DNA of 64,000 nt from Sulfitobacter alexandrii (GTDB lineage Bacteria; Pseudomonadota; Alphaproteobacteria; Rhodobacterales; Rhodobacteraceae): contig NZ_CP018076.1 of NCBI RefSeq assembly GCF_001886735.1, forward strand, positions 1,364,001 through 1,428,000. Direction: 5' to 3'. Below, piece by piece: positions 1 to 10,230 of this stretch. How positions within the stretch are numbered: position 1 is the first letter of the stretch; each line of letters opens with the position of its first letter. The position numbers were made by a program, and so were the translations under genes. The notes below the pieces were generated by a model. It had not been told where the DNA came from. It worked only from the letters and a program-made list of their open reading frames with translations, and made no database searches.

Positions 1-1
1 C

Positions 2-748
2 CAGTTCGGGCTGGCCTACCTCGTCGTGATCGTCCTGCATCAGGCGGGCAAATTCGCATTGCGGTGTTACCAGTCGTGGCTGACCGAAAGCGCCAATATC
101 TACACCCGGCGGCACCTGCTGGGGCTTTACGGCAACAAGATCGAGACCGCCGAAGACAGCGAGGGGCGGGTCGTCTCGATCATCGGGTCCGAAGTGGAGA
201 AGCTGGGCGGTTTCGTCGGTGAGGCGCTGTCGCAATCCTGTGCGAACGTCGCTCTCCTGCTGGGCGTTCTGGGCTACATGTTCGTGGTCGAACCCAGCAT
301 CGCCCTGTTCGCACTGGCGTTCATGGTGCCGCAGATCGTCCTCACGCCGCTGATGCAGCGGCGTCTGAACGAACTGGTCGAGGAAAGGGTGGCCTTCATC
401 CGCGAACTGGGCGACCGGGTGTCCGACATGGAGGCCCCGGTGCGCGAGGAGGGCGGCAGGATCCTCGACCGGATCTTCGACAACCGGATCCGGTTCAACC
501 TGCTCAAGTTCGCATTGAAGGCGGCGCTGAACCTGCTGAACGCGCTTGGGCCGCTTTCCGTGCTGATCTTCGGTGGCTACCTCGTGATGCAGGGCGAGAC
601 GCAGGTCGGCGTCATCGTCGCCTTCATATCGGGGTTCGAGCGGATCAGCGCCCCGGTGCGCGAACTGGTCAGCTTCTATCGCGTGGCAGAACAGGCCCGT
701 GTGCAGCACGCGATGATCGCAAAGTGGATGGCCAAGGTCGCCACGTGA
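2..748 (+). CDS. ABC-exporter-like transmembrane protein, 5' end outside the window
   Basis: The reading frame is open from the left edge, so the start codon lies outside the window; about 248 residues are visible. Hydrophobic segments near the edge, at about 75-115 and at about 175-225, separated by charged helical stretches, resemble the transmembrane domain of an ABC exporter half-molecule. The protein stops just after the last helical segment, where a nucleotide-binding domain would normally follow, so no Walker motifs are present in this chain. An ATPase partner could be encoded upstream. Substrate unknown. It ends 52 nt before the epimerase gene on the same strand. Confidence 0.6.
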   Translation, partial: QFGLAYLVVIVLHQAGKFALRCYQSWLTESANIYTRRHLLGLYGNKIETAEDSEGRVVSIIGSEVEKLGGFVGEALSQSCANVALLLGVLGYMFVVEPSIALFALAFMVPQIVLTPLMQRRLNELVEERVAFIRELGDRVSDMEAPVREEGGRILDRIFDNRIRFNLLKFALKAALNLLNALGPLSVLIFGGYLVMQGETQVGVIVAFISGFERISAPVRELVSFYRVAEQARVQHAMIAKWMAKVAT

Positions 749-800
749 ACTGCGCCCCGTGTTGAGGCGTTGGCCCCACAAATCACAGGAGCTTAGAGAC

Positions 801-1700
801 ATGCGAATTCTTTTCACCGGAGGGGCGGGCAAGGCGGGGCGTCATGTCGTCCCCTATCTGCTGGCGCAGGGGCACCAGATTCTGAACGTCGATCTTGAAC
901 CGCTCGATCATGAAGGTGTCGACAACCGCATCGCCGACCTGACGGACGCGGGACAGGTGTTCGACGTCATGCAGAACTATGCCAACCTGTCCGAGCTCGA
1001 ACCGGGCGGCGGCACGCCGGCGTTCGATGCGGTGGTGCACTTCGCCGCCATTCCGCGCATCCTGATCCGGCCCGACAACGAAACCTTCCGCAACAACACG
1101 TTGAGCACCTACAACGTCATCGATGCGGCGGTGCGCAATCGCATCCCCAAGATCATCTTCGCATCCTCCGAAACCACCTACGGAATCTGCTTTGCCGACG
1201 GCGGTCGCACGCCGGAGTATCTGCCGGTCGACGAAGAACACCCCACGGTGCCGGAAGACAGCTATGCCATGTCCAAGGTCTGCTGCGAGGCGATGGCGCG
1301 CAGCTTTCAGGCGCGATCGGGGGCGAACATCTATGGCCTGCGGATCAACAACGTGATCGAGCCGCATGAATACGAAACGCTTTTTCCCGGCTTCATCGCC
1401 AATCCGGAACAGCGTGAACGGAACCTGTTCGCCTATATCGACGCGCGCGATCTTGGCCGCATGGTGGAATGCTGCCTGCGCACCGACGGTCTGGGATACG
1501 AGGTGTTCAATGTCGCGAATGCCGAGCATTCCGTCGATCTGCCCACGCAGGAACTCATCTCGAGATTCTACGCCGACGTGCCGATCAGGCGCGACATGGG
1601 GCGCGAGGAGACGTTCTACAGCATCGAGAAGGCGCGCGAGATGGTGGGGTTCGAGCCGGCCTACCGATGGCGTGATCTTGTTGATCTGTCGGCGGTTTGA
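801..1700 (+). CDS. NAD(P)-dependent epimerase/dehydratase, extended SDR family
   Basis: 299 residues, the usual size for an extended short-chain dehydrogenase acting on nucleotide sugars or similar substrates. The N-terminus carries the Rossmann glycine motif GGAGKAG (residues 7-13). An acidic residue ends beta-2 (D31), and the catalytic set is S122/S123 and Y155-x3-K159 (SYAMSK). The ATG at 801 was chosen because AGGAG lies about 10 nt upstream and the protein then begins directly with the Rossmann strand; an in-frame start at 759 would only add an unconserved leader. The substrate cannot be told from sequence. A GC-rich hairpin follows the stop. Confidence 0.85.
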   Translation: MRILFTGGAGKAGRHVVPYLLAQGHQILNVDLEPLDHEGVDNRIADLTDAGQVFDVMQNYANLSELEPGGGTPAFDAVVHFAAIPRILIRPDNETFRNNTLSTYNVIDAAVRNRIPKIIFASSETTYGICFADGGRTPEYLPVDEEHPTVPEDSYAMSKVCCEAMARSFQARSGANIYGLRINNVIEPHEYETLFPGFIANPEQRERNLFAYIDARDLGRMVECCLRTDGLGYEVFNVANAEHSVDLPTQELISRFYADVPIRRDMGREETFYSIEKAREMVGFEPAYRWRDLVDLSAV

Positions 1701-1718
1701 CCGGCGCGAGGGCGCCGG
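1701..1718 (+). terminator. GC-rich hairpin directly after the epimerase stop
   Basis: A perfect 7-bp stem (CCGGCGC with GCGCCGG) closes a GAGG tetraloop immediately after the stop codon. There is no T-run, so it may act as a weak or Rho-assisted terminator, or as an mRNA 3'-end stabiliser, before the nuo promoter. Confidence 0.35.
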
Positions 1719-1760
1719 CGCCTGCGTCAGTTTCACGCCGCCAAAAACATGGGGCTTCGG

Positions 1761-1789
1761 TTGACCCTGTCGGGACGTCGGAGTAAACC
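1761..1789 (+). promoter_or_regulatory. Candidate sigma-70 promoter of the nuo operon
   Basis: TTGACC (1761-1766) and TAAACC (1784-1789) are separated by exactly 17 nt. The -35 matches 5 of 6 consensus bases and the -10 only 3 of 6, which is common in high-GC alphaproteobacteria. Transcription would start near 1796, about 60 nt before nuoA. It is the best match in the 157-nt gap between the epimerase and nuoA. This is inference from sequence only. Confidence 0.45.
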
Positions 1790-1857
1790 CGAAACCGAGC
1801 CATGACTGGCCCGAGCGCCTTGGCGCACCGTGCCCAGCACCATAAAGGAGCCTCCCC

Positions 1858-2837
<980 letters not shown>

Positions 2838-2919
2838 GGCGCGCGGCGCGCACCATGCCTGCGCGTGACGCGCGGAACGGAACAACCATGCGCCCGATGC
2901 GCATGTCGAAGGGATAGAG

Positions 2920-3528
2920 ATGAGCGAGCAACTTCAGGAACTTGGTGCCTACATCGAGGCGAAGCGTCCCGATTGCATTCTGGCGTGGGACATCGCACAG
3001 GGCGAGCTGAACATGGACGTCACGCTGACGAACATCGCCGGTCTGGTCGATTTCCTGAAGGGGGACCCGACGTGCCGGTTCTCCACGCTGGTGGACATCA
3101 CGGCGGTTGACTACGCCGGCCGGGCAAAGCGGTTCGACGTGGTGTATCACCTGCTGAGCATGTACCAGAACCATCGCATCCGGTTGCGCGTCGCCACGCG
3201 CGAAAAGGACATGGTGCCGAGCCTCGTGAACGTTCATCCTTCGGCCAATTGGTTCGAACGCGAGGTGTTCGACATGTTCGGCATCCTCTTTTCGGGGCAT
3301 CCGGACCTGCGGCGCATCCTGACCGACTACGGTTTCCGCGGCTATCCGCTGCGCAAGGATTTCCCCACCACCGGCTACACCGAGGTCCGCTATGACGAGG
3401 CGCAGAAGCGCGTCGTCTACGAGCCGGTCAGCCTCGTGCAGGAATACCGCCAGTTCGACTTCATGTCGCCGTGGGAAGGAGCGGAGTACATCCTGCCCGG
3501 TGATGACAAGGCGGAAGGTGCCAAGTGA
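2920..3528 (+). CDS. nuoC: NADH-quinone oxidoreductase subunit C
   Basis: Peripheral-arm complex I subunit of 202 residues (30-kDa family), separate from NuoD as in alphaproteobacteria and mitochondria rather than fused as in E. coli. Recognised by the signature [12 protein letters not shown] followed by [32 protein letters not shown] lies about 8 nt before the ATG. The stop TGA overlaps the GTG start of the next small gene, indicating coupled translation. An 82-nt gap separates it from nuoB. Confidence 0.96.
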   Translation: MSEQLQELGAYIEAKRPDCILAWDIAQGELNMDVTLTNIAGLVDFLKGDPTCRFSTLVDITAVDYAGRAKRFDVVYHLLSMYQNHRIRLRVATREKDMVPSLVNVHPSANWFEREVFDMFGILFSGHPDLRRILTDYGFRGYPLRKDFPTTGYTEVRYDEAQKRVVYEPVSLVQEYRQFDFMSPWEGAEYILPGDDKAEGAK

Positions 3529-3695
3529 GCGTGTGGTGGCTGATCCTGTCGGCACTGACGGCCATCCCGATGGTGCGGCTGCTGCCCCACTTCGGAATCA
3601 ACAAGTACTGGGTGGCAGTCTGTGTCGTTCCATTCGGAACTCTCGCCCTTCTGTGGTGGATGGGCTTCAAACTGCAAGAGTTGGAGAAACTGTGA
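3525..3695 (+). CDS. Small two-helix membrane protein between nuoC and nuoD
   Basis: 56 residues starting at a GTG that overlaps the nuoC stop (GTGA). It begins [11 protein letters not shown] and has two hydrophobic stretches, about residues 3-18 and 29-46, joined by a short polar loop (HFGINKYW), so it is probably a helical hairpin in the inner membrane. I recognise no family. Overlaps at both ends (nuoC stop, next gene's ATG) strongly suggest it is translated with the operon. It could be an accessory or assembly factor of complex I; Paracoccus and Rhodobacter nuo clusters are known to contain unassigned reading frames. An alternative GTG start lies at 3531. Confidence 0.6.
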   Translation: MSVWWLILSALTAIPMVRLLPHFGINKYWVAVCVVPFGTLALLWWMGFKLQELEKL

Positions 3696-3814
3696 TGATC
3701 GCATTTCTGGAAGAGGTACTGTCCCGTCTTTTCGGCACCCGCCAGCAGGTGCCGGTCCGGGTCCGGGCGGACCGTCCGCATCCACAGCAGCGCCAATTGA
3801 AGGGACGTAAATGA
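3695..3814 (+). CDS. 39-residue basic peptide between nuoC and nuoD
   Basis: Starts at an ATG sharing one base with the preceding stop (TGATG) and ends in a TGA that overlaps the nuoD ATG (ATGA). The peptide has a short amphipathic helix (about residues 2-15), then a strongly basic, Gln/Arg-rich tail ([17 protein letters not shown]). No known family. The perfect start/stop overlaps on both sides are the main evidence for translation; its role may be no more than coupling nuoD translation to the upstream genes. Confidence 0.45.
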   Translation: MIAFLEEVLSRLFGTRQQVPVRVRADRPHPQQRQLKGRK

Positions 3815-5055
3815 TGGACGGCGACATTCGCGTGAACCGCTACGACGACGGATCGAGCGACGCCCAGACGGGCGAGCAGCAGATCCGCAACTTCAACATC
3901 AACTTCGGCCCGCAACACCCCGCGGCGCACGGGGTTCTGCGCCTCGTGCTGGAGCTGGACGGCGAGATCGTGGAGCGCTGCGACCCGCATATCGGCCTGC
4001 TGCACCGTGGCACCGAGAAATTGATGGAGAGCCGGACCTACCTTCAGAACCTGCCGTATTTCGATCGCCTCGATTACGTCGCGCCGATGAACCAGGAACA
4101 TGCCTGGTGTCTGGCCATCGAGAAGCTGACCGGTACCGTCGTGCCGCGCCGCGCCTCTTTGATCCGCGTGCTGTTCTGCGAGATCGGTCGCGTTCTCAAC
4201 CACCTGCTGAACGTGACGACGCAGGCGCTCGACGTGGGCGCGCTGACGCCCCCGCTCTGGGGATTCGAGGAACGCGAGAAGCTGATGATCTTCTACGAGC
4301 GGGCCTGCGGCGCGCGGCTTCACGCGGCCTATTTCCGGCCCGGCGGCGTCCACCAGGATCTGCCGGATGCGCTCCTCGATGACATCGAGGCGTGGTGCAA
4401 GTCTTTCCCCGAGGTGCTGGAAGACATCGACGGCCTGCTGACCGAAAACCGTATCTTCAAGCAGCGCAACGTGGATATCGGCGTGGTCAGCGAAGAGGAC
4501 ATCCTGAACTACGGCTTCTCCGGCGTGATGGTGCGCGGCTCGGGCCTCGCCTGGGACCTGCGGCGGTCTCAGCCCTATGAATGTTACGACGAGTTCGACT
4601 TCCAGGTGCCGGTCGGCAAGAACGGCGACTGCTTTGACCGTTACCTCTGCCGGATGGAGGAGATGCGCCAGTCGGTCCACATCATCGAACAGGCGATCGA
4701 GAAACTGCGCGCGCCCGAAGGAAAGGGCGACGTGCTGGCCCGCGGCAAGATCACGCCGCCCAGCCGCACCGCGATGAAGACTGATATGGAAAGCCTGATC
4801 CACCACTTCAAGCTTTACACCGAAGGGTTCCACGTGCCCGCGGGCGAAGTCTATTGCGCGGTCGAGGCCCCGAAGGGGGAATTCGGCGTCTACCTCGTGG
4901 CGGATGGCTCGAACCGGCCCTACCGCGCCAAGCTGCGCGCGCCGGGCTTTTTGCACCTGCAGGCGATGGACCATATCAGCAGGGGCCACCAGCTGGCCGA
5001 TATCGCCGCGATCATCGGCACCATGGACGTGGTGTTCGGGGAGATCGATCGGTGA
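3811..5055 (+). CDS. nuoD: NADH-quinone oxidoreductase subunit D
   Basis: 49-kDa complex I subunit (414 residues), which with NuoB forms the quinone-binding cavity. Clear marks are the N-terminal signature [15 protein letters not shown] with the quinone-site His, then [11 protein letters not shown] and DRLDYVAPM, and the C-terminal [17 protein letters not shown] lies about 7 nt upstream of the tandem ATGs at 3811/3814. The stop overlaps the GTG of the next small gene. Confidence 0.97.
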   Translation: MMDGDIRVNRYDDGSSDAQTGEQQIRNFNINFGPQHPAAHGVLRLVLELDGEIVERCDPHIGLLHRGTEKLMESRTYLQNLPYFDRLDYVAPMNQEHAWCLAIEKLTGTVVPRRASLIRVLFCEIGRVLNHLLNVTTQALDVGALTPPLWGFEEREKLMIFYERACGARLHAAYFRPGGVHQDLPDALLDDIEAWCKSFPEVLEDIDGLLTENRIFKQRNVDIGVVSEEDILNYGFSGVMVRGSGLAWDLRRSQPYECYDEFDFQVPVGKNGDCFDRYLCRMEEMRQSVHIIEQAIEKLRAPEGKGDVLARGKITPPSRTAMKTDMESLIHHFKLYTEGFHVPAGEVYCAVEAPKGEFGVYLVADGSNRPYRAKLRAPGFLHLQAMDHISRGHQLADIAAIIGTMDVVFGEIDR

Positions 5056-5252
5056 CGGTACGTTTTCGAGACCGAAAGACTGGTGAAGAATATGTGCTTG
5101 AGCCATATGAAGATGGATATCGTCTCGAACTTTCATTCAGCAGCATTGAAGACTGGAGGCGGTTCAGGCCGATTGCCCGCGGTGCGCGTCTGAAGAAGGT
5201 TTCGACAGACAAGCCAAGTATGAAATCTCTAGAGAACCTGGAAGAAATCTAA
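5052..5252 (+). CDS. Small hydrophilic protein between nuoD and nuoE
   Basis: 66 residues, GTG start overlapping the nuoD stop (GTGA) and stop overlapping the nuoE ATG by one base (TAATG). The sequence opens with beta-rich, charged segments ([17 protein letters not shown], then a LELSFSS strand) and ends in an acidic helix. Its codons are noticeably richer in A and T than those of nuoD or nuoF. I recognise no family. Position and overlaps argue that it is translated as part of the complex I operon; function unknown. Confidence 0.6.
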   Translation: MTVRFRDRKTGEEYVLEPYEDGYRLELSFSSIEDWRRFRPIARGARLKKVSTDKPSMKSLENLEEI

Positions 5253-6511
5253 TGCTACGCCGCCTATACTCTGAACAACCCGAGAGTTTCGCCTTCACGC
5301 CCGCCAACCAGAAGTGGGCGGAAGCGCAGATGACCAAGTATCCCGAGGGGCGGCAGGCCTCCGCGATCATCCCGCTCTTGTGGCGTGCGCAGGAGCAGGA
5401 GGGCTGGCTCTCCCGTCCGGCGATCGAGCATGTGTCCGAGATGTTGGGCATGGCCTATATCCGGGGTCTCGAGGTCGCGACGTTCTACTTCATGTTCCAG
5501 CTCCAACCCGTTGGTTCGGTTGCGCATATTCAGGTCTGCGGTACGACCTCCTGCATGATTTGCGGGGCAGAGGACCTGATGGCCGTCTGCAAGGAACGGA
5601 TCGCCCCCAATGCGCACGAACTGTCTGCGGACGGCAAGTTCTCGTGGGAAGAGGTCGAATGTCTCGGCTCCTGCGCGAACGCGCCGATGGCGCAGATCGG
5701 CAAGGACTACTACGAGGATCTGACGGCGGAGAGTTTCGGCAAGATCCTTGACGAACTCGCCGCGGGCCGGGTGCCGCTGCCGGGGCCGCAGAACGGGCGG
5801 TATACCTCCGAGCCGAAAGCCGGTCTCACCAGTCTGAAGGACCACGAGGACGGCAGGCCGGAACACAATGCGAGCGTGGCCCTCGCCGTGGAGATCGGCG
5901 ACACGATCAAGCGGATCGACGGAACCGAGGTTCCGCTTCTGACGCCGTGGCTTGCCGATGGCGCCAAGCAGGGCGGGAAGCCCGCGCGCGCAGGTCATGA
6001 CGACCTGATGCCGCCCGAAGGTCCGGACGGGGCGCAAGGTGGCAGGTCCAAGGCCGAGGAACAGGCCCCCCGCGACCGCGGCGACAGTTCGGACAAGTAC
6101 GCCGAGGCAAGCGGGGAAGCGCCCGAGGTCGAGGCCAAGGGCCGGCCCGACGAGGGTGACGTGGCGCCTGATGCCAAGACCGACGCGAAGGCCGAATCCG
6201 GCGTGACGACATCCTCCGGCGCAAAGCCGGCGACATTGGACACCGCCCGCGACGGCGGGGCGGACAACCTGAAGCTGATCAAGGGCGTCGGACCCAAGCT
6301 GGAAAAAATGCTGAACGAAATGGGATTTTTCCATTACGATCAGATTGCCAATTGGACCGCGGAGGAAGTGGCCTGGGTCGATCAGAACCTCACCGGGTTC
6401 AAGGGCCGGGTCTCGCGCGACAACTGGGTTGACCAGGCCAAGCGTCTGGCTGCCGGAGAGGAGACCGATTTTTCCACCCGCGCCAGCAAGGACGGCCTGT
6501 ACGATAACTGA
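5252..6511 (+). CDS. nuoE: NADH-quinone oxidoreductase subunit E with C-terminal HHH-like extension
   Basis: 419 residues, more than twice the usual NuoE. Residues 1-175 or so are the thioredoxin-fold 24-kDa subunit binding [2Fe-2S] cluster N1a, with ligands C96, C101, C137 and C141 (CGTTSC, ECLGSC). Next comes an acidic, Ala/Asp/Glu-rich low-complexity linker (about 180-330). The last 80 residues form a helix-hairpin-helix-like module ([19 protein letters not shown]) closely resembling the C-terminus of the following gene. The start shares one base with the preceding stop. Extended NuoE proteins occur in Rhodobacteraceae; the role of the tail is not known to me. Confidence 0.93.
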   Translation: MLRRLYSEQPESFAFTPANQKWAEAQMTKYPEGRQASAIIPLLWRAQEQEGWLSRPAIEHVSEMLGMAYIRGLEVATFYFMFQLQPVGSVAHIQVCGTTSCMICGAEDLMAVCKERIAPNAHELSADGKFSWEEVECLGSCANAPMAQIGKDYYEDLTAESFGKILDELAAGRVPLPGPQNGRYTSEPKAGLTSLKDHEDGRPEHNASVALAVEIGDTIKRIDGTEVPLLTPWLADGAKQGGKPARAGHDDLMPPEGPDGAQGGRSKAEEQAPRDRGDSSDKYAEASGEAPEVEAKGRPDEGDVAPDAKTDAKAESGVTTSSGAKPATLDTARDGGADNLKLIKGVGPKLEKMLNEMGFFHYDQIANWTAEEVAWVDQNLTGFKGRVSRDNWVDQAKRLAAGEETDFSTRASKDGLYDN

Positions 6512-6548
6512 CCGGCTCTGAACCGGTCCAACAGGAAGGGAACTTGCG

Positions 6549-7379
6549 ATGGCGGTGAATGACAATTCGATGGGATGCGCGGCGAGAAGCTGGGCATTGG
6601 CCGTGTTGGGCGGGCTCGTCATCGGGGTCGTGGTCTGGGTGGTCTCGCCCTGGGGTTTCGCCGCCGCTGCCACGTTGGCGGTGCTGATCGCGCTGGTCGT
6701 CGGTCTTTTCCTGTCGCTCGCGGTATGCCCCGGATCGAAACGGTCAAGCCCGCCCGTATCTGCAGGGCCTTCGACGTCGGCCACGTCTTCCGGGCAGGCC
6801 GAAGCCCCGGCATCCGAACCGGCAGCCGCCCCGTCCAAGCCTGCGTCGTCCGCGCCTGCATCGTCCAAGCCAGAACAGTCCGGCACCGCGTCGGCCACTG
6901 CGGTCAAACCATCCGCGCCCTTGCCCGGACAGGCCGAACTGGCAAGCCGCAAGGGGGATTGGAAATACCAGAAGGACGCCGATGTCCCGGCATCCGACGC
7001 ACCGGCCCGGGAATCCGCACCGGCCAAGGCGGGCCCTTCGTCGGTGTCCGATGTTCCCGCGGCCGATGAGGGGGAGGCCAAGCCCAGGCGTGCGCCCGTG
7101 GCCGCCGACGGCAAGCCCGAACTGCTGGACGCCCCCCGCCCCGAAGGTGCCGATGACCTCAAGCTGATCAGCGGCGTGGGACCGAAACTGGAGCAGACCC
7201 TGAACGAACTGGGGATCTGGCACTTCAGCCAGGTTGCAGGCTGGCGCAAGAAGGAAATCGCTTGGGTCGACGAGCGGTTGCGCTTCAAGGGACGGATCGA
7301 ACGTGACGATTGGATGAGCCAGGCCAAGATCCTCGCCAAGGGTGGCGAAACCGAATTCTCGAAGAAGAAAAAGAAATAG
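6549..7379 (+). CDS. Membrane-anchored protein with NuoE-tail-like HHH domain
   Basis: 276 residues. Two hydrophobic segments lie at about residues 15-35 and 37-60, followed by a long Ala/Pro/Ser-rich disordered linker (about 65-195). The C-terminal module of about 75 residues (DDLKLISGVGPKLEQTLNELG ... FSKKKKK, here shown only by its ends) matches the NuoE tail in sequence and length. AGGAAGGGAAC precedes the ATG. It lies between nuoE and nuoF, 37 nt after the nuoE stop. Inference: a membrane-tethered relative of the NuoE tail, perhaps for assembly or positioning of complex I; the HHH fold could instead bind nucleic acid. Confidence 0.7.
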   Translation: MAVNDNSMGCAARSWALAVLGGLVIGVVVWVVSPWGFAAAATLAVLIALVVGLFLSLAVCPGSKRSSPPVSAGPSTSATSSGQAEAPASEPAAAPSKPASSAPASSKPEQSGTASATAVKPSAPLPGQAELASRKGDWKYQKDADVPASDAPARESAPAKAGPSSVSDVPAADEGEAKPRRAPVAADGKPELLDAPRPEGADDLKLISGVGPKLEQTLNELGIWHFSQVAGWRKKEIAWVDERLRFKGRIERDDWMSQAKILAKGGETEFSKKKKK

Positions 7380-7404
7380 GGTCACGAAAGGTGACGGAGC
7401 CGTC

Positions 7405-7632
7405 ATGAACGAGCAGAGGGACAAGGCGCTGGCCCGCAAGGGCCAGACAGTTGCGCTGGTGATTGCCGGAACCATGCTGTTCTGGCTGGCGGCGAACTGG
7501 GTGGGGCCCGCCCTCGGTCTGCCGGGGCGCTACGCCCTGCTGATCGACTTTGCCGCGCTAGCGGCGTTGTTCTGGGCGCTGGTACTCACCTACCAGATAT
7601 GGCAGGTCAGACGGTCGGCGGACGACAGATAG
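7405..7632 (+). CDS. DUF5337-family two-helix membrane protein
   Basis: 75 residues. A charged N-terminus ([14 protein letters not shown]) is followed by hydrophobic helices at about 16-36 and 43-67 and a basic tail. This matches what I know of DUF5337, a small Rhodobacteraceae family found with nuo genes. GGTGACGGAG precedes the ATG. It sits 25 nt after the HHH-domain gene and 67 nt before nuoF. No biochemical role is known to me; an accessory membrane subunit of complex I is plausible. Confidence 0.7.
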   Translation: MNEQRDKALARKGQTVALVIAGTMLFWLAANWVGPALGLPGRYALLIDFAALAALFWALVLTYQIWQVRRSADDR

Positions 7633-7699
7633 AACGCTCCTCGGGGAGCAACAGACAATCCGGCCTTGCATGGGCCGGGCAAACGTAAGGGACGCAGCA

Positions 7700-8995
7700 A
7701 TGCTTGCAGATCAGGACCGCATCTTTACCAACATCTACGGGATGCACGACCGCACCCTCAAGGGCGCGCAGCAGCGCGGCCACTGGGACGGCACCGCCGG
7801 GATCATCAAGAAGGGCCGCGACTGGATCATCGACCAGATGAAGGCCAGCGGGTTGCGCGGCCGGGGCGGCGCGGGCTTCCCCACCGGGCTCAAGTGGTCC
7901 TTCATGCCCAAGGAAAGCGACGGCCGGCCGGCGTATCTGGTCATCAACGCGGACGAATCCGAACCCGGAACCTGCAAGGACCGGGAGATCATGCGCCATG
8001 ACCCCCATACGCTGATCGAAGGCTGCCTGATCGCGTCCTTCGCGATGAACGCGCATGCCTGCTACATCTACATCCGGGGTGAGTACATCCGCGAGCGCGA
8101 GGCGCTGCAGGCGGCCATCGACGAAGCCTACGAGGCCGGCCTGCTGGGCAAGAACGCGGCGAAGTCGGGCTGGGACTTTGACCTGTACCTGACCCACGGC
8201 GCGGGCGCCTATATCTGCGGCGAGGAAACGGCGCTGCTGGAAAGCCTTGAGGGCAAGAAGGGGATGCCCCGCATGAAACCGCCGTTCCCGGCGGGCGCGG
8301 GACTCTACGGTTGCCCGACGACGGTGAACAACGTCGAATCCATCGCCGTCGTGCCGACGATCCTGCGGCGCGGACCGGAATGGTTCGCCAGCTTCGGACG
8401 TGCCAACAACGCGGGCACCAAGCTTTTCGCCGTTTCCGGCCACGTCAACAATCCCTGCGTTGTCGAGGAGGCGATGTCGATCACCTTCGAGGAATTGATC
8501 GAGACCCATTGCGGCGGTATCCGCGGCGGTTGGGACAACCTCAAGGCGGTGATCCCCGGCGGTTCCTCGGTGCCGCTGATCCCCGGATCGCAGATGAAGG
8601 ATGCGATCATGGACTTCGACTACCTGCGGGAGCAGCGGTCGGGGCTGGGCACCGCGGCGGTGATCGTGATGGACAACTCCACCGACGTGATCAAGGCGAT
8701 CTGGCGGCTGTCGAAGTTCTACAAGCATGAAAGCTGCGGCCAGTGCACGCCCTGCCGCGAAGGCACGGGCTGGATGATGCGGGTGATGGACCGTCTGGTG
8801 AAGGGCGATGCGGAACCCGAAGAGATCGACATGCTGCTGGACGTGACCAAGCAGGTCGAAGGGCACACCATCTGCGCCCTGGGCGATGCGGCGGCCTGGC
8901 CGATCCAGGGTCTGATCCGCCATTTCCGCGACGAGATCGAGGATCGGATCAAGCACAAGCGGACCGGCCGCGTCAGCGCCGTGGCGGCCGAATGA
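7700..8995 (+). CDS. nuoF: NADH-quinone oxidoreductase subunit F
   Basis: 51-kDa subunit (431 residues), the NADH dehydrogenase module with FMN and [4Fe-4S] cluster N3. The FMN/NADH glycine loop is [16 protein letters not shown] (from about residue 51). The second nucleotide motif is [19 protein letters not shown]. Cluster ligands are C346, C349, C352 ([12 protein letters not shown]) and C392 (HTICALGD). ATG 7700 was chosen over 7670 because AAGGGACG lies 6 nt upstream and homologues begin with MLxDxDRIFTN. The stop overlaps the next gene's start by 4 nt. Confidence 0.96.
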   Translation: MLADQDRIFTNIYGMHDRTLKGAQQRGHWDGTAGIIKKGRDWIIDQMKASGLRGRGGAGFPTGLKWSFMPKESDGRPAYLVINADESEPGTCKDREIMRHDPHTLIEGCLIASFAMNAHACYIYIRGEYIREREALQAAIDEAYEAGLLGKNAAKSGWDFDLYLTHGAGAYICGEETALLESLEGKKGMPRMKPPFPAGAGLYGCPTTVNNVESIAVVPTILRRGPEWFASFGRANNAGTKLFAVSGHVNNPCVVEEAMSITFEELIETHCGGIRGGWDNLKAVIPGGSSVPLIPGSQMKDAIMDFDYLREQRSGLGTAAVIVMDNSTDVIKAIWRLSKFYKHESCGQCTPCREGTGWMMRVMDRLVKGDAEPEEIDMLLDVTKQVEGHTICALGDAAAWPIQGLIRHFRDEIEDRIKHKRTGRVSAVAAE

Positions 8996-9402
8996 TGGCG
9001 GGTTTCGAGGCCTATGGGCATGCGATCATGTCGCTGGCCCTCTGGTCCGTTGTCAGCATCGTTCTGGGCATGATCGCCACGCGGGGCAAGACCGCCGAGA
9101 ACACCTGTGCCTGCGGCCATCCCAAGCGCGACTACAGCAATGTGGTGTACCGTCGGGGCCGTGCCTTTGCCAACGCGATGGAAATGTCCGGGCCCTTCAT
9201 CGGCGCGACAGTCGCCGCGATGCTGGCCGGTGCCGCGCCGTTCTGGGTCAACCTGCTGGCGTCGGTCTTTCTGGTTTCCCGCGTCGCCGTGGCGGCGGTG
9301 CACATCGGAACGGAGAACCAGCCGTTGCGCTCGGCCGTGTGGATGGTTGGGCTGATCTGCGTATTGGGGTTGGTTGGCATGGCCGTCTGGGCGGTGCTCT
9401 GA
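8992..9402 (+). CDS. MAPEG-family membrane protein
   Basis: 136 residues with four hydrophobic helices (about 8-28, 60-80, 82-98, 115-135), the layout of the MAPEG family (membrane-associated proteins in eicosanoid and glutathione metabolism). The charged [16 protein letters not shown] segment between helices 1 and 2 fits the conserved loop in which an Arg and Asn precede the E-N-like patch. It overlaps the nuoF stop (ATGA; a second ATG follows at 8995). Bacterial MAPEG proteins are mostly uncharacterised; why one is translationally coupled to nuoF is unclear. Confidence 0.7.
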   Translation: MMAGFEAYGHAIMSLALWSVVSIVLGMIATRGKTAENTCACGHPKRDYSNVVYRRGRAFANAMEMSGPFIGATVAAMLAGAAPFWVNLLASVFLVSRVAVAAVHIGTENQPLRSAVWMVGLICVLGLVGMAVWAVL

Positions 9403-9516
9403 CCGGGGTGCCGATTGCCGGTCCTCGCCGCCAGTGAAAGGTTGCCTGATTTCGCGATTTGGCCGATATGTTGGCGGAGAAGGGGCAAACCCCGCGGGCA
9501 GAGCAGGAGACCGCAG

Positions 9517-10230
9517 ATGAAGAAGTTCAGATTTCCCGAGGACGGCGACGTCGCTGCCGACATCCGGGAACGTTACGGCTTTGACGGCGCCCTGCTGGAC
9601 ATTTACGCGCAGAACGAGGGGGTTAAGGTGCACAAGTGGCACCATTATCTGCCCCTCTACGACCGCTATCTGAGCCGATACCGGGGGACGCCAGTCAAGT
9701 TCCTGGAGATCGGGGTGAACAACGGCGGATCGCTGCAGATGTGGCGGCGCTACCTCGGGCCGGATGCCGTGCTGTGCGGCATCGACATCAATCCTGATTG
9801 CGCGCAGTACGACGGCCAGTCCGGCATGGTCCGCATCGGATCTCAGGACGACCCCGAATTTCTGGCCAGCGTGGTCGCGGAAATGGGCGGCATCGATGTG
9901 GTTCTGGACGATGGCAGCCACCGGATGCGGCATATCGAGGCATCGCTCCGGGCGTTGTTTCCGCTGTTGACCACCGGGGGCACCTACATGATCGAGGATC
10001 TGCACACCGCGTATTATCCGCGTTTCGGCGGTGGCTTTGACGCGCCGGAGAATTTCTATAACACGGTGCGCAGGATGATCGACGACATGCACATGTGGTA
10101 TCACAACAACAAACCTGCGCGGATTCCCGAGATGAAGCGCGAAATCAGTGGGGTGCATGTGCACGATTCCATTGTCGTGATCGACAAGGCGGAAGCGCAA
10201 CGGCCCACCCATTCGAGAGTTCAGAAATGA
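9517..10230 (+). CDS. Class I SAM-dependent methyltransferase (MycE/CmcI-like)
   Basis: 237 residues. SAM-binding motif I is FLEIGVNNGGSLQMW (about residues 64-78), followed by the acidic motif II GIDINPD. The metal-binding-type motif VVLDDGSHRMRHI resembles sugar O-methyltransferases of the MycE/CmcI type. AGGAG at 9505-9509 precedes the ATG. It lies 114 nt after the MAPEG gene; that gap has a possible internal promoter (TTGCCT, 17 nt, GATATG). Its stop overlaps the lipoprotein start by 4 nt. The substrate is unknown; a methyltransferase inside a complex I operon is unusual, and it may be a passenger gene. Confidence 0.75.
   Translation: MKKFRFPEDGDVAADIRERYGFDGALLDIYAQNEGVKVHKWHHYLPLYDRYLSRYRGTPVKFLEIGVNNGGSLQMWRRYLGPDAVLCGIDINPDCAQYDGQSGMVRIGSQDDPEFLASVVAEMGGIDVVLDDGSHRMRHIEASLRALFPLLTTGGTYMIEDLHTAYYPRFGGGFDAPENFYNTVRRMIDDMHMWYHNNKPARIPEMKREISGVHVHDSIVVIDKAEAQRPTHSRVQK

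Noticed and set aside
759..800. Longer start of the epimerase gene
   Set aside because: The extra residues precede the Rossmann strand without conservation, and AGGAG supports the ATG at 801.
5264..7339. 691-codon open frame on the minus strand opposite nuoE and the HHH gene
   Set aside because: It is antisense to well supported genes, has no recognisable domain, and is explained by high GC content leaving few stop codons.
7670..7699. Ten-codon upstream start of nuoF
   Set aside because: The start at 7700 has the better ribosome site and the family-typical N-terminus.
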